Assembly (NCBI GenBank): GCA_015491235.1
Contig: WFWG01000283.1
Span: forward strand, 1-33,855
Reading direction: 5' to 3'
Source of the DNA: Ardenticatenaceae bacterium
GTDB lineage: Bacteria; Chloroflexota; Anaerolineae; Ardenticatenales; Ardenticatenaceae
DNA length: 33,855 nt
In this document: positions 26,115-33,855 of the stretch, one piece after another
Layout: the number at the start of each line of letters is the position of its first letter
Position numbering within the stretch: the stretch's first letter is position 1
The notes under the pieces: generated by a model
What the model was told of the DNA's origin: nothing
Databases searched by the model: none
What the model saw: the letters and a program-made list of their open reading frames with translations, nothing else
Made by a program: the position numbers and the translations under genes

Positions 26115-27308
26115 GTGGACTACGACCGATTCGTGGCGACGCGGCTCAAAACCATCCCCCCCAGCGGCATCCGGCGCTTTTTCGACATCATTGCCACCAT
26201 GCCGGACGTGATTTCGCTGGGCATCGGAGAGCCAGACTTCATCACGCCCCACGAAATCGTGGAGGCCGGCATCCGCTCCCTGCGGGACGGGCACACCGGC
26301 TACACCTCCAACAGCGGCCTCTTCGAGTTGCGGGAAGCGCTCAGCGACTACCTGGCGCGGCGGTACGGCGTGCAGTACGACCCGGAGCGCGAAATCCTCA
26401 TCACCGTGGGGGTCAGCGAGGCGCTGCACCTGACGGCCACCGCCCTGTTGAACCCCGGCGACGAGGTCATCATCCCCGAGCCCTGTTTCGTCAGCTACGC
26501 GCCCACGGTGGCCTTGGCGGGGGGGAGGCCCGTCCACGTGCCCACCCGGGCTGAGGATGCCTTCCAGGTAGACGCCGAACAAGTGGCTCGCGCTGTCACG
26601 CCCCGCACCAAGGCCGTCCTGATCGGCTACCCCAACAATCCCACGGGCGCGGTCATGAGCCGGGAGCGGCTGGCCGAGTTGGTGGGCCTGGCCAAGGCCC
26701 ACAACCTGCTCATCTGGTCGGACGAAATCTACGACCGCTTGGTCTACGGGGTGGAACACGTGTGCGTGCCCACACTGCCTGGCGCGCGCGAGCGCACCAT
26801 CTTGCTGGGCGGCTTCTCCAAGGACTTCGCCATGACGGGGTGGCGACTGGGGTACGCCTGCGGCCCCGCGCCGCTGATTGCCGGGCTGCGCAAGGTTCAC
26901 CAGTACATCGTGATGAGCGCGCCCACCACGGCCCAGTACGCGGCCCTGGAAGCCCTCAAGGTGGCCGACGAGGTGGTGGAGCACATGCGCCTGGCCTACG
27001 ACCGCCGGCGCCAGGTCATCGTGCGGGGCCTCAACGAGATCGGGCTGCCCACCTTCGAGCCGCGGGGCGCCTTCTACGTCTTCCCCAACATCGAGTCCAC
27101 GGGCCTGAGCAGCGAGGAGTTTTCCGAGCGCCTGCTCCTGGAAGAGCGGGTGGCCGTCATTCCGGGGTCGGTTTTCGGCCCCAGCGGGGAGGGGTTCGTG
27201 CGCTGCTCCTACGCCACCTCCCTCACCGAACTGGAAGAGGCGCTGGACCGCATCGAGCGTTTCGTGGCGCGGGTGCGGCGGGAACGACGCGCCCGCCCGG
27301 AGGAGTAA
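26115..27308 (+). CDS. class I/II aminotransferase (aspartate-type, PLP)
   Basis: This 397-aa fold-type I enzyme has the PLP lysine K236 in GGFSKDFAMTGWRLGY, SDEIYD (D203) and YPNNPTGAV (N174/N175). DVISLGIGEPDF (31-42) and the C-terminal GAFYVFP and FVRCSYATS (substrate Arg) are also present. It belongs to the broad aspartate/aromatic/alanine group (AspC/PatA-like); the acceptor is uncertain. The GTG start at 26115 is preceded by GAGGAG. It lies 15 bp after the nucleotidyltransferase, and its end (GGAGGAGTAA) carries the ribosome site for the next gene. Confidence 0.9.
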   Translation: MDYDRFVATRLKTIPPSGIRRFFDIIATMPDVISLGIGEPDFITPHEIVEAGIRSLRDGHTGYTSNSGLFELREALSDYLARRYGVQYDPEREILITVGVSEALHLTATALLNPGDEVIIPEPCFVSYAPTVALAGGRPVHVPTRAEDAFQVDAEQVARAVTPRTKAVLIGYPNNPTGAVMSRERLAELVGLAKAHNLLIWSDEIYDRLVYGVEHVCVPTLPGARERTILLGGFSKDFAMTGWRLGYACGPAPLIAGLRKVHQYIVMSAPTTAQYAALEALKVADEVVEHMRLAYDRRRQVIVRGLNEIGLPTFEPRGAFYVFPNIESTGLSSEEFSERLLLEERVAVIPGSVFGPSGEGFVRCSYATSLTELEEALDRIERFVARVRRERRARPEE

Positions 27309-27311
27309 GCG

Positions 27312-28484
27312 GTGCGACCGGAAACATTTCGGGGAGAACGGGCAGGACGACTGCGCCGAGTTGGGCACGGAGAAGGAGCCTATTGGGCCTTCGTGCCTCA
27401 CCCTCTGCCACCCAAACTCTCTTACACGTCGTCCCTAATCCGCCTGCTCTCCGAGGCTGACCGGGCCGTAGGTGAACTCTCCGGCCTGGGCCAGACGATG
27501 GACGAGGAAAGCGCGAATTTATTCGTGGCTCCGCTCATCCGCCGCGAGGCTGTGCTCTCGTCGCGCATCGAGGGCACGCGTGCGGACTTGGAGGAACTGT
27601 ACCTGTATGAGGCTGGCGCGCGGGTGGCCGATGAGGCCGACGTGCGTGAAGTTCACAATTACGTGCGGGCGCTAGAGTACGGATTGGCTCAGATCAAGGA
27701 TCCGAAGGGCCTTCCCCTCTCGCTACGCCTGCTCCGCGAAGTCCACAGCCGTTTGATGGAAGGTGTGCGCGGGGAACACGCTACGCCCGGCGAGTTTCGC
27801 CGAACGCAGAACTGGATTGGGCCGCCCGGCAGCACGTTGCAGACGGCTACCTTTATTCCGCCCCCTCCCGATGACTTGATGCCGGCCCTTGACAACTTCG
27901 AGAAGTACCTACACGCGAAAGACGAACATCCACCGCTGGTGCGGCTGGCCTTCGTCCACTATCAATTTGAGGCTATTCATCCCTTTTTGGACGGCAACGG
28001 GCGCATTGGCCGACTGCTCATTGCGCTGCTACTTGTGGAATGGAAGTTGCTTTCTCATCCCCTGCTTTACTTGAGCGCCTTCTTCGAGCGCCACCGCCAA
28101 GAGTATTATGACCGCCTTCAGGCTGTGAGTCAGGAGGGAGCTTGGGAAGCGTGGGTGGAATTTTTCCTGCGCGGTGTGGCCGAACAAGCTGCCGACACAG
28201 CCGAGCGCATCAAACGACTTCAGGCGCTGCAAAAGAAATGGCGTGAACTTTTGCGCCATGAAACGCGTTCCACGAACGCGCTGCGCCTGGTGGACATGCT
28301 ATTCCGAAAGCCGACCGTCACGGTTCCGCAAGTGCAGGAGGAATTGGGGCTTCCGTATCGTTCAAGCGCGCGTACCCTTGTCTTGCGGTTGGTTGACCTT
28401 GGCATCCTTGTTCCTGTTGCTGGACAAAACAGGCCAAGAAGATTCGAGGCCCGTGATATCGTCCAATTGTTGTCGGTGCAATGA
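27312..28484 (+). CDS. Fic family protein with N-terminal inhibitory motif and winged-helix tail
   Basis: This 390-aa class II Fic protein probably transfers AMP from ATP to a target Ser/Thr/Tyr. Residues 83-88, SSRIEG, match the autoinhibitory (S/T)xxxE(G/N) helix motif. The active-site motif HPFLDGNGRIGR (223-234) is complete, with catalytic His223 and the Mg-binding Asp. The last 75 residues (about 316-390, TVPQVQEELGLPYRSSARTLVLRLVDLGIL) look like a DNA-binding winged helix. GTG start at 27312, 3 bp after the aminotransferase stop and using GGAGGAG inside it. Wobble positions are visibly less GC-rich than in the neighbours (many att, ttt, caa codons), suggesting later acquisition. The target is unknown. 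Confidence 0.9.
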   Translation: MRPETFRGERAGRLRRVGHGEGAYWAFVPHPLPPKLSYTSSLIRLLSEADRAVGELSGLGQTMDEESANLFVAPLIRREAVLSSRIEGTRADLEELYLYEAGARVADEADVREVHNYVRALEYGLAQIKDPKGLPLSLRLLREVHSRLMEGVRGEHATPGEFRRTQNWIGPPGSTLQTATFIPPPPDDLMPALDNFEKYLHAKDEHPPLVRLAFVHYQFEAIHPFLDGNGRIGRLLIALLLVEWKLLSHPLLYLSAFFERHRQEYYDRLQAVSQEGAWEAWVEFFLRGVAEQAADTAERIKRLQALQKKWRELLRHETRSTNALRLVDMLFRKPTVTVPQVQEELGLPYRSSARTLVLRLVDLGILVPVAGQNRPRRFEARDIVQLLSVQ

Positions 28485-28486
28485 TG

Positions 28487-28548
28487 CAAGAGACAATTTA
28501 GGCACACAAATTGTCTCTTGCGGGGAGAAATGACAAATTTTTGTCATT
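28487..28548. promoter_or_regulatory. two GACAA/TTGTC palindromes between fic and gatB
   Basis: caagagacaattt (28487-28499) and aaattgtctcttg (28508-28520) are exact reverse complements (13 bp, 8-base loop). Then aatgacaa (28529-28536) pairs with ttgtcatt (28541-28548). Both are centred on GACAA...TTGTC. No U-tract follows the first. They may be operators for the Fic winged helix, or stem-loops separating fic from gatB. Confidence 0.55.
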
Positions 28549-28585
28549 AAGGAACTCCATTTCCATTGGTGCAGGAGAGAAGCCT

Positions 28586-30049
28586 ATGGAATACGAAGCC
28601 ATTATTGGCCTTGAGGTCCACGTCCAACTGCTCACCAAGTCCAAAATGTTCTGCGGGTGCGACGCCAACTACCAGGACGCGCCGCCCAACACGCACGTCT
28701 GTCCCGTGTGCTTGGGGCTACCCGGCGCGCTGCCCGTCATCAACAGAAAGGCCGTCGAGTACACCATCATGACGGGGCTGGCCCTCAACTGTGAGATTGC
28801 CCGCGAGACCAAGTGGGACCGCAAGAACTACCACTACCCCGACTTGCCCAAGGGCTACCAGATTTCCCAGTACGACTTGCCCCTCACCGTCAACGGATAC
28901 CTGACGATCGAAGTGGACGGCCAGCCCAAGCGCATCGGCATCCGGCGCGTCCACCTGGAGGAGGACACGGGCCGCCTTTACCACGTGAACGGGCAGGCGC
29001 TCGTGGACTACAACCGCAGCGGCGTCCCCCTTATCGAGATCGTGAGCGAGCCGGACATTCGCTCGCCCGAGGAGGCGCGCCTCTACCTGCAAAAGCTGCG
29101 CACCATCGTGCGCTACCTGGGCGTTTCCAGCGGCGACATGGAGGCCGGCGCCCTGCGCGTGGACGCCAACGTGAGCGTGCGACCGGTGGGTCAAGAGACC
29201 TTCGGCACCCAGGTGGAAGTGAAGAACATGAACTCCTTTCGCAGCGTCAAGCTGGCCCTGGAGTACGAAATCAAGCGCCAGATCGCCATCCTGGAGGCGG
29301 GGGGCACGGTGGAGCGCGAGACGCGCGGTTGGATCGAGACCGAGGGGCGCACGGCTTCCCAGCGCTCCAAGGAGGAGGCCCACGACTACCGCTACTTCCC
29401 GGAGCCGGACTTGCCGCCCCTTGACATTTCCCCCGCCTGGGTGGAGGAGTTGCGCCGCGCCCTCCCCGAAATGCCCGACCAGAAGGCCGAGCGCTATCAG
29501 CGCGAGTACGGCCTCACGGCCTATGACGCCGGGCTGCTAGTGGCCGAACGGGCTGTGGCCGAGTGGTACGAGGAGGCCGTGGCCCTGGGGCAGCAGGCCA
29601 AGCCCGCCGTAGCTCCCAAGACGATCGCCAACTGGGTTACGGGCGAGGTCTTCCGGCTGCTGCGCGAGCACAACCAGGAGATCGGCGACCTGCGCCTCAC
29701 CCCGGCAGCCCTGGTGGAGTTGCTGGGGCTGGTGGCAAGCGGCGCCATTACCGCCAACGTGGCCAAGAACGTCCTGCGGGAAGTGGCCGAGAGCGGCAAG
29801 TCGCCCGCCCAGATCGTGGACGAGCGCGGCCTGCGGCAAATCAGCGACGAGACCCGCCTGGCTGAAGTCGTGGCCCAGGTGCTCGACCAGCACCCCGATG
29901 AGGTGCAAGCCTACCTGAACGGACGCGAAAAGGTCATCAAGTGGCTCATGGGCCAGGTCATGCGGGCCACGCGGGGTCAGGCCAACCCACAAGTGGTCAT
30001 GTCCTTGCTCAAGCAACACCTGGAGGCGCGCCGGCCGTCGGATTCGTGA
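28586..30049 (+). CDS. gatB: Asp-tRNA(Asn)/Glu-tRNA(Gln) amidotransferase subunit B
   Basis: This 487-aa protein binds the mischarged tRNA, phosphorylates the acyl group and amidates it. The zinc site is visible as C23/C25 (MFCGCDANY) and C39/C42 (VCPVCLG). [21 protein letters not shown] and [17 protein letters not shown] are signature blocks, and the C-terminal YqeY-like tail (about 330-487) contacts tRNA. The length is typical. The chosen ATG at 28586 follows AGGAGAG; 25 extra residues upstream would come from the palindrome region and are not family-like. It is 101 bp after fic. Confidence 0.97.
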   Translation: MEYEAIIGLEVHVQLLTKSKMFCGCDANYQDAPPNTHVCPVCLGLPGALPVINRKAVEYTIMTGLALNCEIARETKWDRKNYHYPDLPKGYQISQYDLPLTVNGYLTIEVDGQPKRIGIRRVHLEEDTGRLYHVNGQALVDYNRSGVPLIEIVSEPDIRSPEEARLYLQKLRTIVRYLGVSSGDMEAGALRVDANVSVRPVGQETFGTQVEVKNMNSFRSVKLALEYEIKRQIAILEAGGTVERETRGWIETEGRTASQRSKEEAHDYRYFPEPDLPPLDISPAWVEELRRALPEMPDQKAERYQREYGLTAYDAGLLVAERAVAEWYEEAVALGQQAKPAVAPKTIANWVTGEVFRLLREHNQEIGDLRLTPAALVELLGLVASGAITANVAKNVLREVAESGKSPAQIVDERGLRQISDETRLAEVVAQVLDQHPDEVQAYLNGREKVIKWLMGQVMRATRGQANPQVVMSLLKQHLEARRPSDS

Positions 30050-30092
30050 GCGGCCGCGCGCGAAAACCGCAAACCCTCGACGAGGAGGCGTT

Positions 30093-31370
30093 ATGACGAC
30101 GTCAAAATCGCCCGGTCGGCCTGCGAAGCGCACCATGTGGGACATCGCTTCGCACTTCTACGCCGACGCCGTGGCCGACATGGCCGTCCACCCCGGCGTC
30201 CGCGACCAACTCCGCGAACCCCAGCGCGTGCTCAACGTCTCCTTCCCCGTGAAAATGGACGACGGCTCCGTGCGCATGTTCACCGGCTGGCGCGTCCACC
30301 ACAACATCGTGCGAGGGCCTGCCAAGGGGGGCATCCGCTACGCTCCTGGCCTCACCCTGGAGGACGTGCAGGGGCTGGCCATGATGATGACCTGGAAGAC
30401 GGCGGTCGTGGGCCTGCCCTTCGGCGGTGCCAAGGGGGGGGTGGCGTGTGACCCGCACCGCCTCTCGCACGACGAACTGGAGCGCATTACCCGCCGCTAC
30501 ACCCTGGAAATCATTCCCCTGCTGGGCCCCGAGCGGGACATTCCCGCCCCCGACATGGGCACCGACGAGCGGGTGATGGCCTGGATTATGGACACCTACT
30601 CGCTGGTCAAGGGGTACTCCGTCCCGGCGGTGGTGACGGGCAAGCCCGTGGCCGTGGGCGGCTCCCACGGCCGGCGGCGGGCCACCGGGCGGGGCGTGGT
30701 CTTCGTCCTGCGGGAGCTGGCCGAGCGGGTGGGGCTCGACCTGCGGGGCGCGCGAGTGGCCGTCCACGGCTTCGGCAAGGTGGGCTCGACGGTGGCCTAC
30801 ATGCTCTACCACGTGCTGGGGTCCCGCGTAGTGGCCGTCTGCGACTCGCGGGGCGGGGTCTACCACCCGGACGGGCTGGACATTCTCGATCTGCAACGCT
30901 ACAAGGCCGAGACGGGCAGTGTGGTCGGGTTTCCCGGCGGGGAGGCGGTGAGCAGCCCGGAGATGCTCACCGTGCCCTGCGACGTGCTCGTTCCGGCTTC
31001 GGTGGAGTGTGTCATCACCGAGGAGAACGCCGACCGCGTGCAGGCCCGCGTCATCGTGGAGGCAGCCAACGCGCCCCTCACGCCCGAGGCCGACCACATC
31101 CTCCGGGAGCGGGGCGTGGCGGTCGTCCCCGACGTGCTGGCCAACGCTGGCGGCGTGACCGTCTCCTACTTCGAGTGGGTGCAGGACTTGCAAAGTTTCT
31201 TCTGGACCGAGGAGGAAGTGACCCAGCAGTTGAAGCGGGTGATGACGCGCGCCTTCGACCGCGTCTACACCCTGGCGTCCGAGGCGAACGTTTCGTTGCG
31301 CACGGCGGCCTACCGGCTGGCCATCAGCCGGGTGGCCACCGCTTACGAGTTGCGCGGTTTTTACCCCTGA
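30093..31370 (+). CDS. gdhB: glutamate dehydrogenase, catalytic
   Basis: This 425-aa hexameric-type enzyme interconverts glutamate with 2-oxoglutarate + ammonia. All key residues are visible: K78 in GPAKGGIRY (substrate carboxylate), K102 in TWKTAVVGLPFGGAKGG, catalytic K114 in GGAKGG, and D154 in PAPDMGT. The Rossmann domain reads VAVHGFGKVGSTVA (about 228-241), and EAANAPLTPEAD is the conserved C-terminal loop. The ATG at 30093 follows GAGGAGG, 43 bp after gatB. It is paired with a degenerate paralogue 17 bp downstream. The symbol follows the Thermus naming, where GdhB is the catalytic subunit. Confidence 0.93.
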   Translation: MTTSKSPGRPAKRTMWDIASHFYADAVADMAVHPGVRDQLREPQRVLNVSFPVKMDDGSVRMFTGWRVHHNIVRGPAKGGIRYAPGLTLEDVQGLAMMMTWKTAVVGLPFGGAKGGVACDPHRLSHDELERITRRYTLEIIPLLGPERDIPAPDMGTDERVMAWIMDTYSLVKGYSVPAVVTGKPVAVGGSHGRRRATGRGVVFVLRELAERVGLDLRGARVAVHGFGKVGSTVAYMLYHVLGSRVVAVCDSRGGVYHPDGLDILDLQRYKAETGSVVGFPGGEAVSSPEMLTVPCDVLVPASVECVITEENADRVQARVIVEAANAPLTPEADHILRERGVAVVPDVLANAGGVTVSYFEWVQDLQSFFWTEEEVTQQLKRVMTRAFDRVYTLASEANVSLRTAAYRLAISRVATAYELRGFYP

Positions 31371-31387
31371 AAGCGAGGTGACAGGTC

Positions 31388-32725
31388 ATGAGAAGCGACG
31401 CGCCGGACACAGGACGTTCTGGGGAGCAGGCCTACCGCCAGGCCATGGCCCGGCAGGTGGTGGGGGCCTTCGCCGTTGGCCCCAACCCTTACGACATGGC
31501 CGTAGAACAGTTCGAGAGCGCCCTGCCCTACCTGAAGCTGAAGCGCGGCTTGATCGAGCACATGCGGCGCACCAACCGGGCCCTGCTGGTCAGCTTTCCG
31601 GTCATCATGGACGACGGCAGCGTGGAGGTGTTCGACGGGTATCGGGTCCACCACTACACCAACCTGGGCGCCACCCACGGCGGCGTGCGCTATCACCCCG
31701 GCGTGGACCTGGACGAAATGAAGGCCCTGGCCATGTGGAACACCTGGAAGGCCGCCGTGGTCAACATCCCCTTTGGCGGCGCGGCTGGCGGGGTCACGGT
31801 GAACCCCTTTCGCCTGAGCCGCCGCGAGCTGGAGCGCCTGACGCGGCGCTACGTGACGGAGATCTCCCCCCTGCTGGGACCCGAGGTGGACGTGCTGGGG
31901 CCCGACTTGAACACCGACGAGCAGATCATGGCCTGGGCCATGGACACGATTTCCATGGCAAAGGGGTACTCGGTCAACGCCATTGCCACGGGCAAGCCCG
32001 AGCCGCTGGGAGGCACGGCCGGCCACGTGGGCTCCATCGGGCTGGGCATCGCCTACGTGGTTACGGAGCTTTTCCGGCGCCTGGAACGGCCGCTGGAGGG
32101 CGCCCGCGTGGCCGTCCAGGGATTTGGCCGCGTGGGGGCTCGCGCTGCCCTCTACCTGGAGCGGCTGGGAGCGCGCGTCGTGGCGATTACGGACCTGGGC
32201 GGCGGCATCTACGCGCCGGACGGCCTGCCCGTAGAGCGCGTCGAGCGGCACGCGGCGGAGGCCGGCACTGTGGCGGGCTTCCCCCACACCGAGCCCATCA
32301 CCGACAATGACCTGCTCTCCATGCCGGTGGACGTGCTGGTGCTGGCGGCCCTGGGCAACCAAATCCGGGCCGACAACGCTCACCGTGTCCGCGCGGAAGT
32401 GATCGTCGAGGGGGGGCCGGGCATCGTCACCCCCCGCGCCGACCGCGTCCTGGCCGAAACGCGCCCCGACAGCATCGTGGTGCCCCACATCCTGGCCGCG
32501 GCCGGCGGCATGGTGGTGGACTACTTCGAGTGGGTGCAGGACTTGCAGAGCTTCTTCTGGACCGAGGAGGAAGTCAAGGCCAAGTTGCGCGAAATCATGG
32601 TCAGCGCCTTCGACCGCGTCTGGTCGCTGGCTCAGGAGAAAGGAATTCCCCTGCGCACGGCAGCCTACGTGGTGGCCATCTCCCGCGTGGCCGAGGCCAC
32701 CCTGGTGCGGGGCATCTGGCCCTAA
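31388..32725 (+). CDS. gdhA: glutamate dehydrogenase paralogue lacking catalytic lysines, likely regulatory subunit
   Basis: This 445-aa protein aligns with the preceding gene throughout (both share YFEWVQDLQSFFWTEEEV near the end), but GPAKGG is GATHGG (H97 for the substrate Lys) and GGAKGG is GGAAGG (A133 for the catalytic Lys). The loop EAANAPLTP is EGGPGIVTP. K121 and D173 (GPDLNTD) and the Rossmann glycines (VAVQGFGRVGARAA) remain. It is intact, with no stop or frameshift, so it is under selection for another role. In Thermus thermophilus a non-catalytic GdhA partners catalytic GdhB and the complex is activated by leucine; the same arrangement is inferred here. The ATG at 31388 is weakly preceded by GAGGTGACAGG. 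Confidence 0.85.
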   Translation: MRSDAPDTGRSGEQAYRQAMARQVVGAFAVGPNPYDMAVEQFESALPYLKLKRGLIEHMRRTNRALLVSFPVIMDDGSVEVFDGYRVHHYTNLGATHGGVRYHPGVDLDEMKALAMWNTWKAAVVNIPFGGAAGGVTVNPFRLSRRELERLTRRYVTEISPLLGPEVDVLGPDLNTDEQIMAWAMDTISMAKGYSVNAIATGKPEPLGGTAGHVGSIGLGIAYVVTELFRRLERPLEGARVAVQGFGRVGARAALYLERLGARVVAITDLGGGIYAPDGLPVERVERHAAEAGTVAGFPHTEPITDNDLLSMPVDVLVLAALGNQIRADNAHRVRAEVIVEGGPGIVTPRADRVLAETRPDSIVVPHILAAAGGMVVDYFEWVQDLQSFFWTEEEVKAKLREIMVSAFDRVWSLAQEKGIPLRTAAYVVAISRVAEATLVRGIWP

Positions 32726-32752
32726 GCGCCCAAGGTGCGTCGCCCTTTATCC

Positions 32753-33703
32753 TCACCGGTCGGCGGGCGGGGAAACAGCACCAAGCTGCTCGCGGAAGAA
32801 TTCCACCGTGCGCCGCAGCCCCTCCTCCAGCGGGACGGTCGGCTCCCACCCCAGTTCCTGGCGGGCTCGGGTAGCATCCAGGTAAATGCGGAAGGTCTCC
32901 CCCACCTTGGGTGGCCCGTGGACCGGCGCGCGCCGGTAACCGGTGAGGGCTTTCAGGGCGGCGAAAATCTCGTTGACCGAGGTGCCCTGCCCGGTGCCCA
33001 GGTTGTAGATGCGGCCACTGCCGCGCTCCAGCACCATCAGGTTGGCCCGCGCGCAGTCGCTCACGTACACGAAGTCCCGCTCCTGCTCGCCGCTGCCGTT
33101 GATGACCACCTGTTCGTCCAGGAGCATCTGGCGTGCGAAGATGGCCACCACGCCGGCCTCGCCCTTGGGGTCCTGGCGGGGGCCGTAGACGTTGGGGTAG
33201 CGCAAGACCGTGTAGTCGAGGCCGTAGTTCTGGCGGTACATGTAAAGGTAGTGCTCGACGGCGTGTTTGGTGGCCCCGTACTCGCAGATGGGGTTGACCG
33301 GGTGTTCCTCGTCGCAGGGCAGGTAGACCGGCTCGCCGTAGACCGCCCCGCCGGTGGAAATATAGATGAACTTCTTGACTCCGTGGCGGCGGGCGGCCAG
33401 CAGCAAGTTGAGTGAGCCGATAATGTTGACCTCGGCGTCGTAGATGGGGTCGGCCACGGAGTGGCGCACGTTGACCTGGGCGGCGTGGTGGTTCACCACG
33501 TCGGGCTTTTCGCGGGCGAAGACCTCTTCCAGGGCGTCCGCGTCGCGGATGTCCACCTCGTAGAAGCGGGCGGCCGGGTGTACGTTCTGGCGGTTGCCGG
33601 TGGTCAAGTTGTCCACCACGGCCACCTCGTACCCGGCCTCAAGGTAAGCGTCAACCACGTGGGAGCCGATGAAGCCGGCTCCACCTGTGACCAGAATCTT
33701 CAT
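32753..33703 (-). CDS. galE: NAD-dependent epimerase (UDP-glucose 4-epimerase type)
   Basis: This 316-aa extended SDR has the NAD motif TGGAGFIGSHV (6-16), the acidic residue after strand 2 (VVDNLTTG), the catalytic STGGAVYG Ser/Thr region and YGATK (YxxxK). The C-terminal half carries LRYPNVYGPRQ, ERDFVYVSD and YNLGTGQGTSVNE. The length fits the short GalE-like group that epimerises UDP-glucose or UDP-GlcNAc/GlcA; exact substrate uncertain. The ATG at 33703 follows GGAGGAAACGA. It converges on the gdh pair with 27 bp between stops. Its upstream DNA is a heptad array and the GC-rich repeat, so no promoter is evident. Confidence 0.88.
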   Translation of the reverse strand: MKILVTGGAGFIGSHVVDAYLEAGYEVAVVDNLTTGNRQNVHPAARFYEVDIRDADALEEVFAREKPDVVNHHAAQVNVRHSVADPIYDAEVNIIGSLNLLLAARRHGVKKFIYISTGGAVYGEPVYLPCDEEHPVNPICEYGATKHAVEHYLYMYRQNYGLDYTVLRYPNVYGPRQDPKGEAGVVAIFARQMLLDEQVVINGSGEQERDFVYVSDCARANLMVLERGSGRIYNLGTGQGTSVNEIFAALKALTGYRRAPVHGPPKVGETFRIYLDATRARQELGWEPTVPLEEGLRRTVEFFREQLGAVSPPADR

Positions 33704-33727
33704 TCGTTTCCTCCGCCTGGGGGTTGT

Positions 33728-33769
33728 CAGTGGTCAGTAGTCAGTAATCAGTAATCAGTAATCAGTGAC
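33728..33769 (+). repeat. CAGTNNN heptad array
   Basis: Six perfect units: CAGTGGT, CAGTAGT, CAGTAAT three times, CAGTGAC. It is the third array of this family, located upstream of galE and abutting the GC-rich repeat that begins at 33768. Confidence 0.9.
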
Positions 33770-33855
33770 AGGAGTTACGCGGTTACCTTGGGCAGAAGGT
33801 TTGGCCCAGCCGTATTCCGGGGGTGCAGGGGGTGGAATCCCCTGCACCCCCGGAA
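33768..33855 (-). repeat. GC-rich interspersed repeat, inverted copy cut by the window edge
   Basis: Starting acaggagttacgcggttac, this is the reverse complement of 1094 leftward, with a few substitutions and one single-base indel over about 75 bases. It ends in GGGGGTGCAGGGGG...CCCCTGCACCCCC, a strong hairpin, and continues beyond the window. Confidence 0.85.

Noticed and set aside
24984-27401. 805-codon open frame on the minus strand opposite the nucleotidyltransferase and aminotransferase
   Set aside because: It has the antisense composition expected of GC-rich coding DNA. Both + strand genes have complete family motifs and ribosome sites.

Overview
The window is a GC-rich bacterial segment that reads best as a thermophile-like member of the Chloroflexota (Anaerolineae/Ardenticatenia type). 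This is an inference from several features: a lipoprotein binding protein with a PTEAPK-repeat linker, tRNA-dependent amidation by GatCAB, tRNA without encoded CCA, sigma-A type promoters, archaeal-sized LeuC/LeuD, and arrays of CAGTNNN heptads. No rRNA or phylogenetic marker is present, so the assignment is moderate.

Layout. 1-1212: promoter of an off-window gene, a tRNA-Gly(TCC) with its own promoter and terminator, one small membrane protein, and copies of a GC-rich interspersed repeat. 1213-16616 (all minus strand, read right to left): a nearly uninterrupted branched-chain amino acid supercluster ilvB-ilvN-ilvC-pyk-leuA-leuC-leuD-(47-aa ORF)-HAD phosphatase-leuB-cimA-ilvE-ilvD. It starts at a consensus promoter (TTGACT-N17-TATATT). 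Its leader encodes a 35-aa peptide in which 18 of residues 2-21 are Val, Leu or Ile, followed by mutually exclusive antiterminator and terminator hairpins: a textbook transcription attenuator. CimA gives isoleucine from pyruvate through citramalate, LeuCD and LeuB, so no threonine deaminase is needed; pyruvate kinase in the same cluster makes the shared precursor.

16699-22794 (minus): a peptide/nickel-type ABC importer, SBP-oppB-oppC-oppD-oppF, with a promoter before the SBP gene and a terminator plus second promoter between SBP and oppB. The binding protein is circularly permuted relative to DppA/OppA: the segment that normally begins the mature protein is at its C-terminus.

22885-32725 (plus): gatC, a small membrane protein, gatA, a sugar-1-phosphate nucleotidyltransferase, a class I/II aminotransferase, a Fic protein with a winged-helix tail, gatB, and two tandem glutamate dehydrogenases. 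The second dehydrogenase has lost the substrate lysine and the catalytic lysine and is probably a regulatory subunit, as in the Thermus GdhA/GdhB enzyme. 32753-33703 (minus) is a GalE-like epimerase, followed by a heptad array and an inverted copy of the GC-rich repeat at the right edge.

Together the genes cover branched-chain amino acid synthesis, glutamate/ammonia metabolism and Gln-/Asn-tRNA formation. The most novel items are the attenuator, the permuted binding protein, the pseudo-GDH subunit, the 47-aa peptide and the heptad arrays that supply stop codons.
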